Shown here in pieces: positions 26,473-34,820 of a stretch of 64,000 nucleotides of DNA (position 1 is the stretch's first letter; the number at the start of each line of letters is the position of its first letter). Both the position numbers and the translations under genes were made by a program. The notes under the pieces are model-generated. The model made no database searches. It saw nothing but the letters and a program-made list of their open reading frames with translations, and was not told the DNA's origin. The DNA is from Actinoplanes missouriensis 431 (GTDB taxonomy: Bacteria; Actinomycetota; Actinomycetes; Mycobacteriales; Micromonosporaceae), in NCBI RefSeq assembly GCF_000284295.1, contig NC_017093.1, forward strand, positions 7,688,001-7,752,000, read 5' to 3'.

Positions 26473-28899
26473 CTAACCTTGCCCCATCTCACGCCCTGAG
26501 TCAACTGATCCCACATTTTGATCACGGCGGGTTCCCTTGAAATCCGGATCGCTCGGCAGCAACGCTCTGACCTGCCGCATTCCGGGTCCGAGGCGGACGA
26601 CCTGACTCCGCGCCGGCGCGTCACTGCGCGGAATGGACCGGGGCGCCGGCAGCGGCCGCGGACCCACCGGCTGAAGTGTCCGGAGCCGGGTCTCGAAGTG
26701 CTCGGCCGGCACTCCCCAGCCGAAGAGCGAGCCCTGCCCGAGCCGGCAGCCGGCCTCCTCGACCACCTCGCGCTGCGCCGTGGTGCCGATCCCCTCGGCC
26801 AGCACCTCCAGGCCCAGCCGGTGCCCGAGCCGGACCACCACGTCGACCAGCGGGGCGGCCGTGCCGGTCCGCGACTCCGGCTCCGCCACCAGAGCGTGGT
26901 CGATCTTCAGGATGTCCACCGGAAGAGTGCGCAGCTGGGTCAGCGACGAGTACCCGGCGCCGAAGTCGTCGAGCGCGATCCGCACGCCGGTCTCCCGCAC
27001 CTCGGCGAGCCGTCGGACGAGCTCGTCCATGTCGGTGGCGACCGCGTGCTCGGTCACCTCCAGGACCAGCCGCTGCGGCGGCACGTTGTGCTCGGCCAGC
27101 ACGTCGGCGACCTGGGCCGCGTAGTCGGCGTTGTGCAGCTCCTTGGGCGACAGGTTCACCGAGACCCAGACGTCGTGCCCGGCCGCCCGCCACGCGGCCA
27201 GCTGCACGACGGCCTGCTCCAGCACCCAGGCGCCGATCCGGTTGATCAGGCCGGACTCCTCGGCGACCGGGATGAACTCGTCCGGGCGGACCGGGCCGAG
27301 GTCCGGGTGGGTCCAGCGGAGCAGCGCCTCGGCGCCGACCGGCCTCATCGACGGCAGGGCCACCACCGGCTGGAAGACCAGGCGCAGCTGCTCACGGTCG
27401 ATCGCGTGCCGCAGCTCGCCCTGGAGCGTGCCGCGCCGGCGGAGCAGCTCGTCGTACCCGGCCTGATAGCGCTCGACCCGGTTCTTGCCGCGCTGTTTCG
27501 CGTAGCGCAGCGCCAGGTCGGCGTCGTGCAGCAGCTCACCGGTGTCGGCCACGCCGAGGCTGGCGGAGAGGAAGATGGAGCCGCCGTCGACCTCGTACGG
27601 CTCACCGAGCACCGCGAGCAGCCGGTGCGCCGCGAGCATCGCCTCGTCGGCGTCCCCGTGCATGAGCACCGCGAACTCGTCCCCGCCGAGCCGGGCCGCC
27701 ACGTCGCCGTCGAGCAGGTTGCGCCGCAGCCGGGCGGCCACCTCGGCGAGCACGCTGTCGCCGATGTCGTGCCCGCGCATGTCGTTGACGGTCTTGAAGC
27801 CGTCCAGGTCGATGCCGATCAGTACAGCTCTTCGGTGGTCCTCCCCCGCCGGACGGCCCGGCACGGCGTCGTCGCGCTCCTGGGCGAGCAGGGCCCGCTG
27901 CAGCCCGCGGCGGTTCGCCAGGCCGGTCAGCGGGTCGGTGTGCGCCAGCTCGCGGAAGTGCGCCTCGCGCTGGCGCAGCCGCACCGTGTAGCGCCGCACG
28001 TCGTCGAGAGCGAGGTACTGCCGGGCGACCAGGGCCAGCCCCACCACGCTGGCGCCGAAGTAGCCGAGCGCGTCGAGCGTCCCGCCCCGGGTCAGGTGAT
28101 AGCCGAGGGCGCCGATCACGGCGAGCATCGGCACCACCGCGTACGCCCCGCCGCGCTCCAGCACGTCGCCGGTGACCTCGACCGGACGGTCCGCGGCCTT
28201 CACCGCGAGGGCCACCGTGATCAGCCCGGCGGCGAGCAGCAGCACACCGGCCAGGGCCAGCGCGTCACGCTGCCGGCAGATCGCCGTGGAGACCGCGGTC
28301 GCCGCCACCGCGACGACGCTCACCCCGGCCGCGATCCGGATGCTGTTGCGCCGGGGCCGGTGCGCGTGCAGCGCCATCACCGCGGTCAGGCCGAGCGCGA
28401 GGGCCGCCAGCACCGCGGGCAGCAGGACCGCGGGGCAGGGGTACGGCGTGAGGTCGCCCAGGATCCGGGTCGGCCGGGAGATCAGCACCCAGCCGACGAA
28501 CCAGATCGCGGCCGCGATGACCAGCCCGTCCAGCACATGACGCAGCGCGGCGGCCGGGCCGCGGGTGGCGCCGGGCAGCGCCACCGCGCCGGCCAGCAGG
28601 GTCAGCGTGCCGATGCCCATCGCGATCGCGACCATGGTCGCCAGCGACCGGGCGTGCGCCGCGTCGTGGTGATGGTGACCGCCGCCGGTGATCAGCGCGC
28701 TGGCCAGCCCGGCCAGGGCCCCGGCGGCGGAGAGCGCGCCCCCGGCGGCGAGCAGCAGGTGCGCACGCCGGGCCGCGCCGGTGTGCCGGCGTCCGGACTG
28801 ACCGAGATAGGCGACCGCGGGCACCGCGGCGAGCAGGCCCGCGAGACCCGCCAGCTCCATACCGGACGGTGAGTGCACGGACACACTCTGCCCGATCAT
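26473..28899 (-). CDS. membrane GGDEF-EAL protein (c-di-GMP turnover)
   Basis: 808 residues. About eight hydrophobic segments fill residues 13-305, then GGDEF (DPLTGLANRRGLQ ... ARLGGDEFAVL) and EAL (VGAEALLRWTHPDLGPVRPDEFIP). The cyclase signature GGDEF is intact; the RxxD inhibitory site is absent (LDGD). The EAL part keeps EALLRW, VNLSP, LEVTE, DDFGAGYSS and LKID, but the AEGVE motif reads AEGIG. It could make or degrade c-di-GMP. Start at ATG 28899 lacks a ribosome site; ATG 28860 is an alternative. The gene ends in the ilvB promoter. Confidence 0.88.
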   Translation of the reverse strand: MIGQSVSVHSPSGMELAGLAGLLAAVPAVAYLGQSGRRHTGAARRAHLLLAAGGALSAAGALAGLASALITGGGHHHHDAAHARSLATMVAIAMGIGTLTLLAGAVALPGATRGPAAALRHVLDGLVIAAAIWFVGWVLISRPTRILGDLTPYPCPAVLLPAVLAALALGLTAVMALHAHRPRRNSIRIAAGVSVVAVAATAVSTAICRQRDALALAGVLLLAAGLITVALAVKAADRPVEVTGDVLERGGAYAVVPMLAVIGALGYHLTRGGTLDALGYFGASVVGLALVARQYLALDDVRRYTVRLRQREAHFRELAHTDPLTGLANRRGLQRALLAQERDDAVPGRPAGEDHRRAVLIGIDLDGFKTVNDMRGHDIGDSVLAEVAARLRRNLLDGDVAARLGGDEFAVLMHGDADEAMLAAHRLLAVLGEPYEVDGGSIFLSASLGVADTGELLHDADLALRYAKQRGKNRVERYQAGYDELLRRRGTLQGELRHAIDREQLRLVFQPVVALPSMRPVGAEALLRWTHPDLGPVRPDEFIPVAEESGLINRIGAWVLEQAVVQLAAWRAAGHDVWVSVNLSPKELHNADYAAQVADVLAEHNVPPQRLVLEVTEHAVATDMDELVRRLAEVRETGVRIALDDFGAGYSSLTQLRTLPVDILKIDHALVAEPESRTGTAAPLVDVVVRLGHRLGLEVLAEGIGTTAQREVVEEAGCRLGQGSLFGWGVPAEHFETRLRTLQPVGPRPLPAPRSIPRSDAPARSQVVRLGPGMRQVRALLPSDPDFKGTRRDQNVGSVDSGREMGQG
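26475..26504 (-). promoter_or_regulatory. ilvBNC promoter
   Basis: TTGACT (26504-26499), 18-bp spacer, AAGGTT (26480-26475) on the minus strand, with the predicted start at the leader ATG 26468. It lies inside the last codons of the upstream GGDEF-EAL gene, whose TAG stop overlaps the -10 element. Confidence 0.75.
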
Positions 28900-28979
28900 C
28901 GTCGATTCGAACAGTCCCGGCGTCCCGCGCTGTGGACGTCCTTGGCATTTCGCCAGGGGGCCGGTGGCACTATGGGGGG

Positions 28980-30827
28980 ATGCCTGAGCTGCGCTCCCGG
29001 ACCTCGACCCATGGTCGCACCATGGCCGGCGCGCGCGCCCTGTGGCGCGCCACCGGCATGACCGACGACGATTTCGGCAAGCCGATCGTCGCGATCGCCA
29101 ACAGTTACACCCAGTTCGTACCCGGGCATGTGCACCTCAAGGATCTCGGCGGCCTCGTCGCCGATTCGATCGCCGAGGCCGGCGGCGTCGGTCGCGAGTT
29201 CAACACGATCGCCGTCGACGACGGCATCGCGATGGGCCACGGCGGCATGCTCTACTCACTGCCCAGCCGCGAGCTGATCGCCGACGCCGTGGAGTACATG
29301 GTGAACGCGCACTGCGCCGACGCCCTGGTCTGCATCTCGAACTGCGACAAGATCACGCCCGGCATGCTGATCGCCGCGCTGCGGCTCAACATCCCGACGG
29401 TCTTCGTCTCCGGCGGCCCGATGGAGGCCGGCAAGACGGTCGCCATCGAGGGCATCGTGCACGAGAAACTCGACCTGGTCGACGCGATGAGCGCCGCCGC
29501 CAACGACAACGTCACCGACGCCCAGCTGGACACCATCGAGCGCTCGGCCTGCCCGACGTGCGGTTCCTGCTCCGGCATGTTCACGGCGAACTCGATGAAC
29601 TGCCTGACCGAGGCAATCGGCCTGTCGCTGCCCGGCAACGGCTCGACGCTGGCGACGCACGCGTCCCGCAAGGCGCTCTTCACCGAGGCCGGCCGGCTGA
29701 TCGTGGAGATCGCCAAGGACTACTACGAGAAGAACGACGAGTCGGTGCTGCCCCGCTCGATCGCCAACCGGGACGCCTTCGAGAACGCGGTGGCGCTCGA
29801 CGTGGCGATGGGCGGCTCCACGAACACGGTGCTGCACCTGCTCGCCGCAGCCCGGGAGGCGGGTCTGGACTTCTCCGTCTCGGACATCGACGCGATCTCG
29901 CGCCGGGTGCCGTGCCTCGCCAAGGTCGCGCCGAACAGCCCGAAGTACCACATGGAGGACGTGCACCGCGCCGGCGGCATCCCCGCCCTGCTCGGTGAGC
30001 TGCACCGCGGTGGCGCCCTGAAGACGGAGGTCCGCTCGGTGCACGCGCCGTCGCTGACCGCCTGGCTCGACAAGTGGGACATCCGAGGCGAATCGCCGTC
30101 GGCGGAGGCGCTGGAGCTCTTCCACGCCGCTCCCGGTGGCGTCCGCACCACCCAGGCGTTCAGCACCACCAACCGCTGGGCGAAACTGGACACCGACGCC
30201 GAGGGCGGCTGCATCCGCTCGGTCGAGCACGCCTACACGGTCGACGGCGGCCTGGCGATCCTCTTCGGCAACCTCGCCCCGGACGGCTGCGTCGTGAAGA
30301 CCGCCGGCGTCGACGAGTCGATCTGGAAATTCACCGGCCCGGCCCGGGTCTACGAGTCCCAGGACGACGCGGTCACCGGCATCCTCGGCAAGGAGGTCGT
30401 CGAGGGCGACGTCGTGATCATCCGATACGAGGGCCCGAAGGGCGGCCCCGGCATGCAGGAGATGCTCTACCCGACGAGCTTCCTGAAAGGCCGTGGCCTC
30501 GGCAAGGCGTGCGCGCTGATCACCGACGGGCGCTTCTCCGGCGGCACGTCCGGCCTGTCGATCGGCCACGTCTCCCCCGAGGCGGCCGGCGGCGGCCTGA
30601 TCGCCCTGGTCGAGACCGGCGACGAGATCACCATCGACATCCCCGGCCGCAGCATCACGCTGAACGTCCACGACGACGTCCTCGCCCAGCGCCGGCACGA
30701 GCAGGAGCGGCGCCCGAAGCCGTACACGCCTGTCGACCGCGAGCGCCCGGTGTCGGCGGCTCTGCGCGCGTACGCCTCGATGGCGACCAGCGCGTCGGAC
30801 GGCGCTTACCGCAAGGTCCCGGAATAA
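28980..30827 (+). CDS. ilvD: dihydroxy-acid dehydratase
   Basis: 615 residues from ATG 28980 (MPELRSRTSTHGRTMAGARALWRATG). Dehydrates the dihydroxy acids to 2-oxo acids in Ile/Val synthesis (EC 4.2.1.9). Iron-sulfur cysteines are in SNCDKITPG and CPTCGSCSGMFTANSMNCL; SLPGNGSTLATH, GGSTNTVLHLLA and DGRFSGGTSGLSIGHVSPEA are hallmark motifs. The longer frame upstream is rejected because CACTAT lies at -12 to -7 of this ATG and the family starts here. Divergent from the GGDEF-EAL gene. Confidence 0.96.
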   Translation: MPELRSRTSTHGRTMAGARALWRATGMTDDDFGKPIVAIANSYTQFVPGHVHLKDLGGLVADSIAEAGGVGREFNTIAVDDGIAMGHGGMLYSLPSRELIADAVEYMVNAHCADALVCISNCDKITPGMLIAALRLNIPTVFVSGGPMEAGKTVAIEGIVHEKLDLVDAMSAAANDNVTDAQLDTIERSACPTCGSCSGMFTANSMNCLTEAIGLSLPGNGSTLATHASRKALFTEAGRLIVEIAKDYYEKNDESVLPRSIANRDAFENAVALDVAMGGSTNTVLHLLAAAREAGLDFSVSDIDAISRRVPCLAKVAPNSPKYHMEDVHRAGGIPALLGELHRGGALKTEVRSVHAPSLTAWLDKWDIRGESPSAEALELFHAAPGGVRTTQAFSTTNRWAKLDTDAEGGCIRSVEHAYTVDGGLAILFGNLAPDGCVVKTAGVDESIWKFTGPARVYESQDDAVTGILGKEVVEGDVVIIRYEGPKGGPGMQEMLYPTSFLKGRGLGKACALITDGRFSGGTSGLSIGHVSPEAAGGGLIALVETGDEITIDIPGRSITLNVHDDVLAQRRHEQERRPKPYTPVDRERPVSAALRAYASMATSASDGAYRKVPE

Positions 30828-30875
30828 GCCCGCAAGTCCCGGATCAAGCCCGCAAGCTCCCGGAACAGGAAGTCC

Positions 30876-31346
30876 TCAGCTGAGGAAGGACGTGGCGGCG
30901 GACGCGTCACCTGCCTGTCGCAGGTAACGCGTCTGCCGCTCGTTCAGTTGCGGCAGCGCGTCCGGTTCGAACCACCGCACGTCCAGCGACTCGTCGTCGT
31001 TGACCCGGGCTTCGCCGCCCACCGCCCGGCAGGCCAGCACGGTCTCGAACCAGTGGACCTGGTCACCGTTCTGCAGCGTCCGCAGCTCCAGCGCCTCCAC
31101 CGCGACGACCCGCTCGCACACGATGTCGACCGCGGTCTCCTCCCACACCTCCCGGATCGCACCGGCGGCCGGCTGCTCGCCGGGTTCGAGCACACCGGCG
31201 AGCAGCGACCAGCGCCGATCGTCGCTCCGCTGGTTCAGGAGCACCCGCCCTCGCTCGTCGAAGACGACCGCCGTGACGCTGGGGAGGAACAGCGGAGCGT
31301 GCCCGATGGACTTGCGCAGTTCCAGGATGAATTCAGGGGTAGCCAC
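30876..31346 (-). CDS. NUDIX hydrolase
   Basis: 156 residues. Complete Nudix box GVLEPGEQPAAGAIREVWEETAVDI (matches Gx5Ex7REUxEExGU apart from the penultimate Gly) at about residues 51-75. Full single-domain length. The N-terminus (FILELRKSIGHAPLFLPSVTAVVFDERGRVLLNQRSDDRRWSL) resembles NUDIX enzymes acting on nucleoside diphosphate derivatives. Substrate unknown. Convergent with ilvD and transcribed toward it. Confidence 0.9.
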   Translation of the reverse strand: MATPEFILELRKSIGHAPLFLPSVTAVVFDERGRVLLNQRSDDRRWSLLAGVLEPGEQPAAGAIREVWEETAVDIVCERVVAVEALELRTLQNGDQVHWFETVLACRAVGGEARVNDDESLDVRWFEPDALPQLNERQTRYLRQAGDASAATSFLS

Positions 31347-31368
31347 AAACCCACCCTAAACGGCGCAA

Positions 31369-32220
31369 TCACTTCAGGGCGCCCTCCATGATGCCGCGGA
31401 CGATCTGGCGGCCGCCGATCAGCAGCAGGATCACCAGGGGGACCGTGGCGGCGAAGGCGCCGGCCAGGACCCGCCGGTAGATCACGTAGTTGCCGCTTGC
31501 CAGGTCGGACAGCGCGACCATGGACGTCGGGAAATCGGTGCCGCCCAGGGTGATGAGCGGCCACTGGAAGTCGTTCCAGGTCGCCACGAACGTGAGCAGG
31601 CCGAGCACGGCCAGAGCCGGGCGGATGGCCGGGAGCACCACGGTCCAGTAGATCCGCAGCGTGAGCGCACCGTCGATGCGGGCCGCCTCGATCAGCTCGT
31701 CCGGGATGGCGTGCGAGATGAACTGCCGCATGTAGAAGACACCGAACGCGGTGACCAGACCGGGCGCGATGACCGCCAGCAGGGTGCCGTTCCAGTCCAG
31801 CCGGGCCATCAGGATGTAGAGCGCGACGACGCCGAGCTGGTTGGGCACGGTCAGGGTCAGGATGACCACGAACATCAGCGCGTTGCGATACCGGAAGCGG
31901 AGTTTCGCGAACGCGAATCCGGCGAGCGAGCAGAAGAACAGTGTGGTCGCGGTGACCACGCCGGCGACGATCACACTGTTGATCAGGGACGCCGTGAAGT
32001 AGACGTTCTGCATGCCGAAGACCTCGCCGAGGTTCACCAGCAGCTGGTCGCCCGGGATCACGGTGGGCGGGAAGCCCATCACCTTCTCGTCGGTGCTCGT
32101 CGCGATGACGAACATCCAGTACACCGGGAAGGCCGAGATCACCATGAAGGCGGCGAGGGCGGCGTACGTCTTCCAGTTGCCCCGTGTCTCCTGCGGCGCC
32201 CGATTCACCAGGGTGGTCAC
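31369..32220 (-). CDS. carbohydrate ABC transporter permease (MalG type)
   Basis: 283 residues with six predicted membrane segments. The EAA loop, which contacts the ATPase, is ELIEAARIDGALTLRIYWTVVLPAIRPAL, typical of CUT1-family sugar importers. Start overlaps the upstream permease stop by 4 bp. The operon runs SBP, MalF-type, MalG-type and has no ATPase gene; in actinobacteria such importers usually share a remote MsiK-type ATPase (inference). Confidence 0.92.
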   Translation of the reverse strand: MTTLVNRAPQETRGNWKTYAALAAFMVISAFPVYWMFVIATSTDEKVMGFPPTVIPGDQLLVNLGEVFGMQNVYFTASLINSVIVAGVVTATTLFFCSLAGFAFAKLRFRYRNALMFVVILTLTVPNQLGVVALYILMARLDWNGTLLAVIAPGLVTAFGVFYMRQFISHAIPDELIEAARIDGALTLRIYWTVVLPAIRPALAVLGLLTFVATWNDFQWPLITLGGTDFPTSMVALSDLASGNYVIYRRVLAGAFAATVPLVILLLIGGRQIVRGIMEGALK

Positions 32221-33197
32221 TTGTCACCGCCGAGGCGTCGGGTGGCGAGCGCGTTCACACCGGCCACGATGAGGATGATCAGGAAAAGGGCCCAGGACAT
32301 CGCTGCCGCGTACCCGAGGTTGAGGTCCTTCCAGCCGACCTTGTAGATCAGCTGGGCGATGGTCTGGAACTGCCCGTCGGAGCCGCCGCTGGCCGAGGCC
32401 GGGTTCTCGTCGAAGAGCATCGGCTCGTTGAAGAGCTGGAGCCCGCCGATCGTGGAGAGCACGACGGTGAAGAGGATGACCGGCTGGATCATCGGGACGG
32501 TGATCCGCCACAGCTGCGTCCACGGCCCGGCGCCGTCGACGGCGGCCGCCTCGTAGACGTCCTTCGGGATGGACTGCATCGCGGAGAGGTAGAGCAGCGC
32601 GTTGTAGCCGATCCACTTCCAGTTGACCATCGTGGCGATGGCGATCCAGCTGCTCCACTTCGCGGCACGCCAGTCGATCGGATCCTCCTCGCCGAAGCCG
32701 ACGAGGGAGAGGAACCAGTTCGCCAGGCCGTAGTCGCGGGCGAAGAACATCGCGAAGACGAGCGTCGACGCGGCGACCGGTGTGACGTACGGAAGAAGAA
32801 TGCCCACCCGCCACCACGTGGTGGCCCGCAGCTTGCGATTGAGCAGGTTCGCGACGATCAGCGCGATGAGCAGCTGCGGGATCGTGGAGAGCACGAAGAT
32901 CCCGAAGGTGTTGCCGAGCGCGTTCCAGAAGTCGTCGTCGGTCAGCAGGCGGGAGAAGTTCTCCCCGCCGGCCCAGCCGCGGTTGTCCGGCTCGTCGATC
33001 CGCCAGTTCCGCAGTGACACCACCGCGTTGAAGATGATCGGAAAGAGCCCGAAGACCGCGAAGAGCAGGAAGAACGGCGCGATCAGCAGGTACGGGACGG
33101 TTTTGGTGTCGAAGCGGTACCACCAGTACCGCGAACGCGGCGGCGGTGCGTGTTTCGGCTCGCCCGGCGGGGCGGGACGGGTCTGGGTGAGCGACAC
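32217..33197 (-). CDS. carbohydrate ABC transporter permease (MalF type)
   Basis: 326 residues. Pro/Arg-rich cytoplasmic N-terminus (about 45 residues), then six membrane segments; EAA loop DVYEAAAVDGAGPWTQLWRITVPMIQPVI. Residues 76-95 form the extra loop typical of MalF-like partners. The 74-bp gap from the solute-binding-protein gene contains a 12-bp stem-loop that may lower permease relative to binding-protein expression. Confidence 0.92.
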   Translation of the reverse strand: MSLTQTRPAPPGEPKHAPPPRSRYWWYRFDTKTVPYLLIAPFFLLFAVFGLFPIIFNAVVSLRNWRIDEPDNRGWAGGENFSRLLTDDDFWNALGNTFGIFVLSTIPQLLIALIVANLLNRKLRATTWWRVGILLPYVTPVAASTLVFAMFFARDYGLANWFLSLVGFGEEDPIDWRAAKWSSWIAIATMVNWKWIGYNALLYLSAMQSIPKDVYEAAAVDGAGPWTQLWRITVPMIQPVILFTVVLSTIGGLQLFNEPMLFDENPASASGGSDGQFQTIAQLIYKVGWKDLNLGYAAAMSWALFLIILIVAGVNALATRRLGGDK

Positions 33198-33222
33198 GGG
33201 AACTCCTGTCGAAAGGCCGGGA

Positions 33223-33257
33223 GGCGGGGCTCCTCACCGGGTAGGAGGAGCCCCGCC
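33223..33257 (-). terminator. intercistronic stem-loop between binding-protein and permease genes
   Basis: Perfect stem GGCGGGGCTCCT / AGGAGCCCCGCC (12 bp) without a T tract. In sugar ABC operons such structures usually protect the upstream message or cause partial termination. Confidence 0.7.
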
Positions 33258-33270
33258 GGTCAGCGACGGG

Positions 33271-34548
33271 TCAGGCCTTGGAGGCCTTGTCGGCTTCCTT
33301 GACGGCTTCCGCCCAGGCGGCTGCCGGCGCCAGGCCACCCTGCTGCACCCGGGTGATCACGTTCTCCACGGCGACCCGGGTCGGGCCGTTCTTCTTGCCC
33401 AGGTACTGCGGCTTCAGGTTCTCCGCGGTCGCCGCGAAGATCTGGCCGGTCGGGGCGTCGGTGAAGAACTCCTTCTTGTAGTCGAGGACGGCCGGGTCCT
33501 TGTAGAGCGCCGGCTGCGACGGCAGGTTGCCGACCGTCTTGAAGACCTCGATCTGCTGCTCCGGCTGGATCAGCCACTCGACGAACTTGTACGCCTCGTC
33601 GACGTTCTTGCCCTGCTTCGGGATGGTCCACCAGGAGCCGCCCCAGTTGCCGCCGCCGCCGGGGATGTTGGCGATGTCCCACTTGCCCTTCTGGTCGGGC
33701 GCGGTGTCCTGGATGTGGCCGAGCATCCACGCCGGGCAGGCCAGTGCCGCGAACTGGTCCTTCTTGAAGCCCTGGTCCCAGTTCGGCTGGAAGCTGGCGA
33801 GGTTCGCCGAGATGCCGGCCTCGATCGCCTTCATGCTGACGTCGAACGCGACCTTGGGGCCGCCCTCCATCTGCAGCGCCTCCTGCGGGTCGTAGAAGCC
33901 GACCGGCTGCTGGGCGAGGACCGGGTTGAACAGGTTGGTGCCGGAGTCGACGAACTTCTTGCCGGTCGCCTTGGTGTACTTCTTGCCGGTCTCGATGAAC
34001 GCGTCCCAGGTCGGCCAGAGCTTGGAGACCGACTCACGGTCGGTGGGCAGGCCGGCCGCCTTGAACAGGTCGGTGCGGTAGCACATGGCGAGACCGCCGA
34101 CGTCGGTGCCGAGGCCGATCTGCTTGCCGTCGGCGGACTGCGAGGCCTGCCATTTCCAGCCCAGGTACTTCGACTCGTAGCTGCTCGCGCCCTTGTCCAG
34201 CAGGTTCACGAACTGGTCGGCCTGGCTGCGGAACTGGACGATGAAGCCCTCGTCGACCGCCGAGATGTCCGGCGCGCCGGAGCCGGCGACCAGCTTCTTC
34301 TGCAGGTCCTCGTGCTGGGCGTTGTACTCGCCCGAGTTCAGCACGATCTTGACGTTGGTGTGCTCGGCCTCGTACTTGGCCTTCAGCTTGTCGAGGCCCA
34401 TGTCGCCCCAGAAGTTGATCTTCAGGGAGACCTGGCCGTCGCCGCTCGCGTCGTCGCCGCCGTTCTCCAGGCTCTGCCCGCTACAGCCGGCGAGGGCCAG
34501 TGCGGCCACCAGGCCGACGGCCGCCACTCGGCGCGCTGAACGTCCCAT
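33271..34548 (-). CDS. sugar ABC transporter solute-binding lipoprotein
   Basis: 425 residues from ATG 34548, preceded by GGAGGTAGTT. Lipoprotein signal: basic MGRSARR, hydrophobic stretch, lipobox LAGC at about residue 22. The mature part is a family 1 binding protein: NFWGDMGLDKLKAKYEAEHTNVKI, AWMLGHIQDTAP, WWTIPKQGKNVDEAYKFVEWLI. The ligand is probably an oligosaccharide. Promoter TTGACA-17-TACCGT lies upstream; the LacI repressor gene is divergent 272 bp away. Confidence 0.93.
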   Translation of the reverse strand: MGRSARRVAAVGLVAALALAGCSGQSLENGGDDASGDGQVSLKINFWGDMGLDKLKAKYEAEHTNVKIVLNSGEYNAQHEDLQKKLVAGSGAPDISAVDEGFIVQFRSQADQFVNLLDKGASSYESKYLGWKWQASQSADGKQIGLGTDVGGLAMCYRTDLFKAAGLPTDRESVSKLWPTWDAFIETGKKYTKATGKKFVDSGTNLFNPVLAQQPVGFYDPQEALQMEGGPKVAFDVSMKAIEAGISANLASFQPNWDQGFKKDQFAALACPAWMLGHIQDTAPDQKGKWDIANIPGGGGNWGGSWWTIPKQGKNVDEAYKFVEWLIQPEQQIEVFKTVGNLPSQPALYKDPAVLDYKKEFFTDAPTGQIFAATAENLKPQYLGKKNGPTRVAVENVITRVQQGGLAPAAAWAEAVKEADKASKA

Positions 34549-34599
34549 AACTACCTCCATCAAGGAGAGCTGCATCACTGAACCGGGTAAGTTCGCAGA

Positions 34600-34628
34600 A
34601 CGGTAGGCGTCGATTCGAGGCGTGTCAA
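34600..34628 (-). promoter_or_regulatory. promoter of the sugar ABC operon
   Basis: Perfect -35 TTGACA (34628-34623), 17-bp spacer, TACCGT (34605-34600) on the minus strand, 52 bp before the binding-protein start. I could not find a convincing LacI operator palindrome; CGTGATCACG at 34644-34653 is the only short perfect palindrome nearby. Confidence 0.65.
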
Positions 34629-34764
34629 TAGCGTGTTACAGCCGTGATCACGTCCCGTGCCAAGCTGGATTAAACGGACGTATTGGCGATCACCGGTTTA
34701 CATTGCTCGACAGGTGCCGTAACACTGAACCGATCAAGCTTCCGATCCGGGTCGAGGGAGTTCG

Positions 34765-34792
34765 TTGAATGCTGTTCAGCTCCAGATAAGCT
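34765..34792 (+). promoter_or_regulatory. promoter of the lacI-family gene
   Basis: TTGAAT, 16-bp spacer, TAAGCT, with the predicted start about 20 bp before GTG 34821. An inverted repeat TGAA-TGCTG-TTCA overlaps the -35 element and might be an autoregulatory site. Confidence 0.5.
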
Positions 34793-34820
34793 CGGCAGCA
34801 GTGGGGACAGAGGAGATCGA

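Noticed and set aside
28869..28979. N-terminal extension of IlvD
   Set aside because: Overlaps the divergent gene's start region; family homology and the -10 hexamer both point to ATG 28980.
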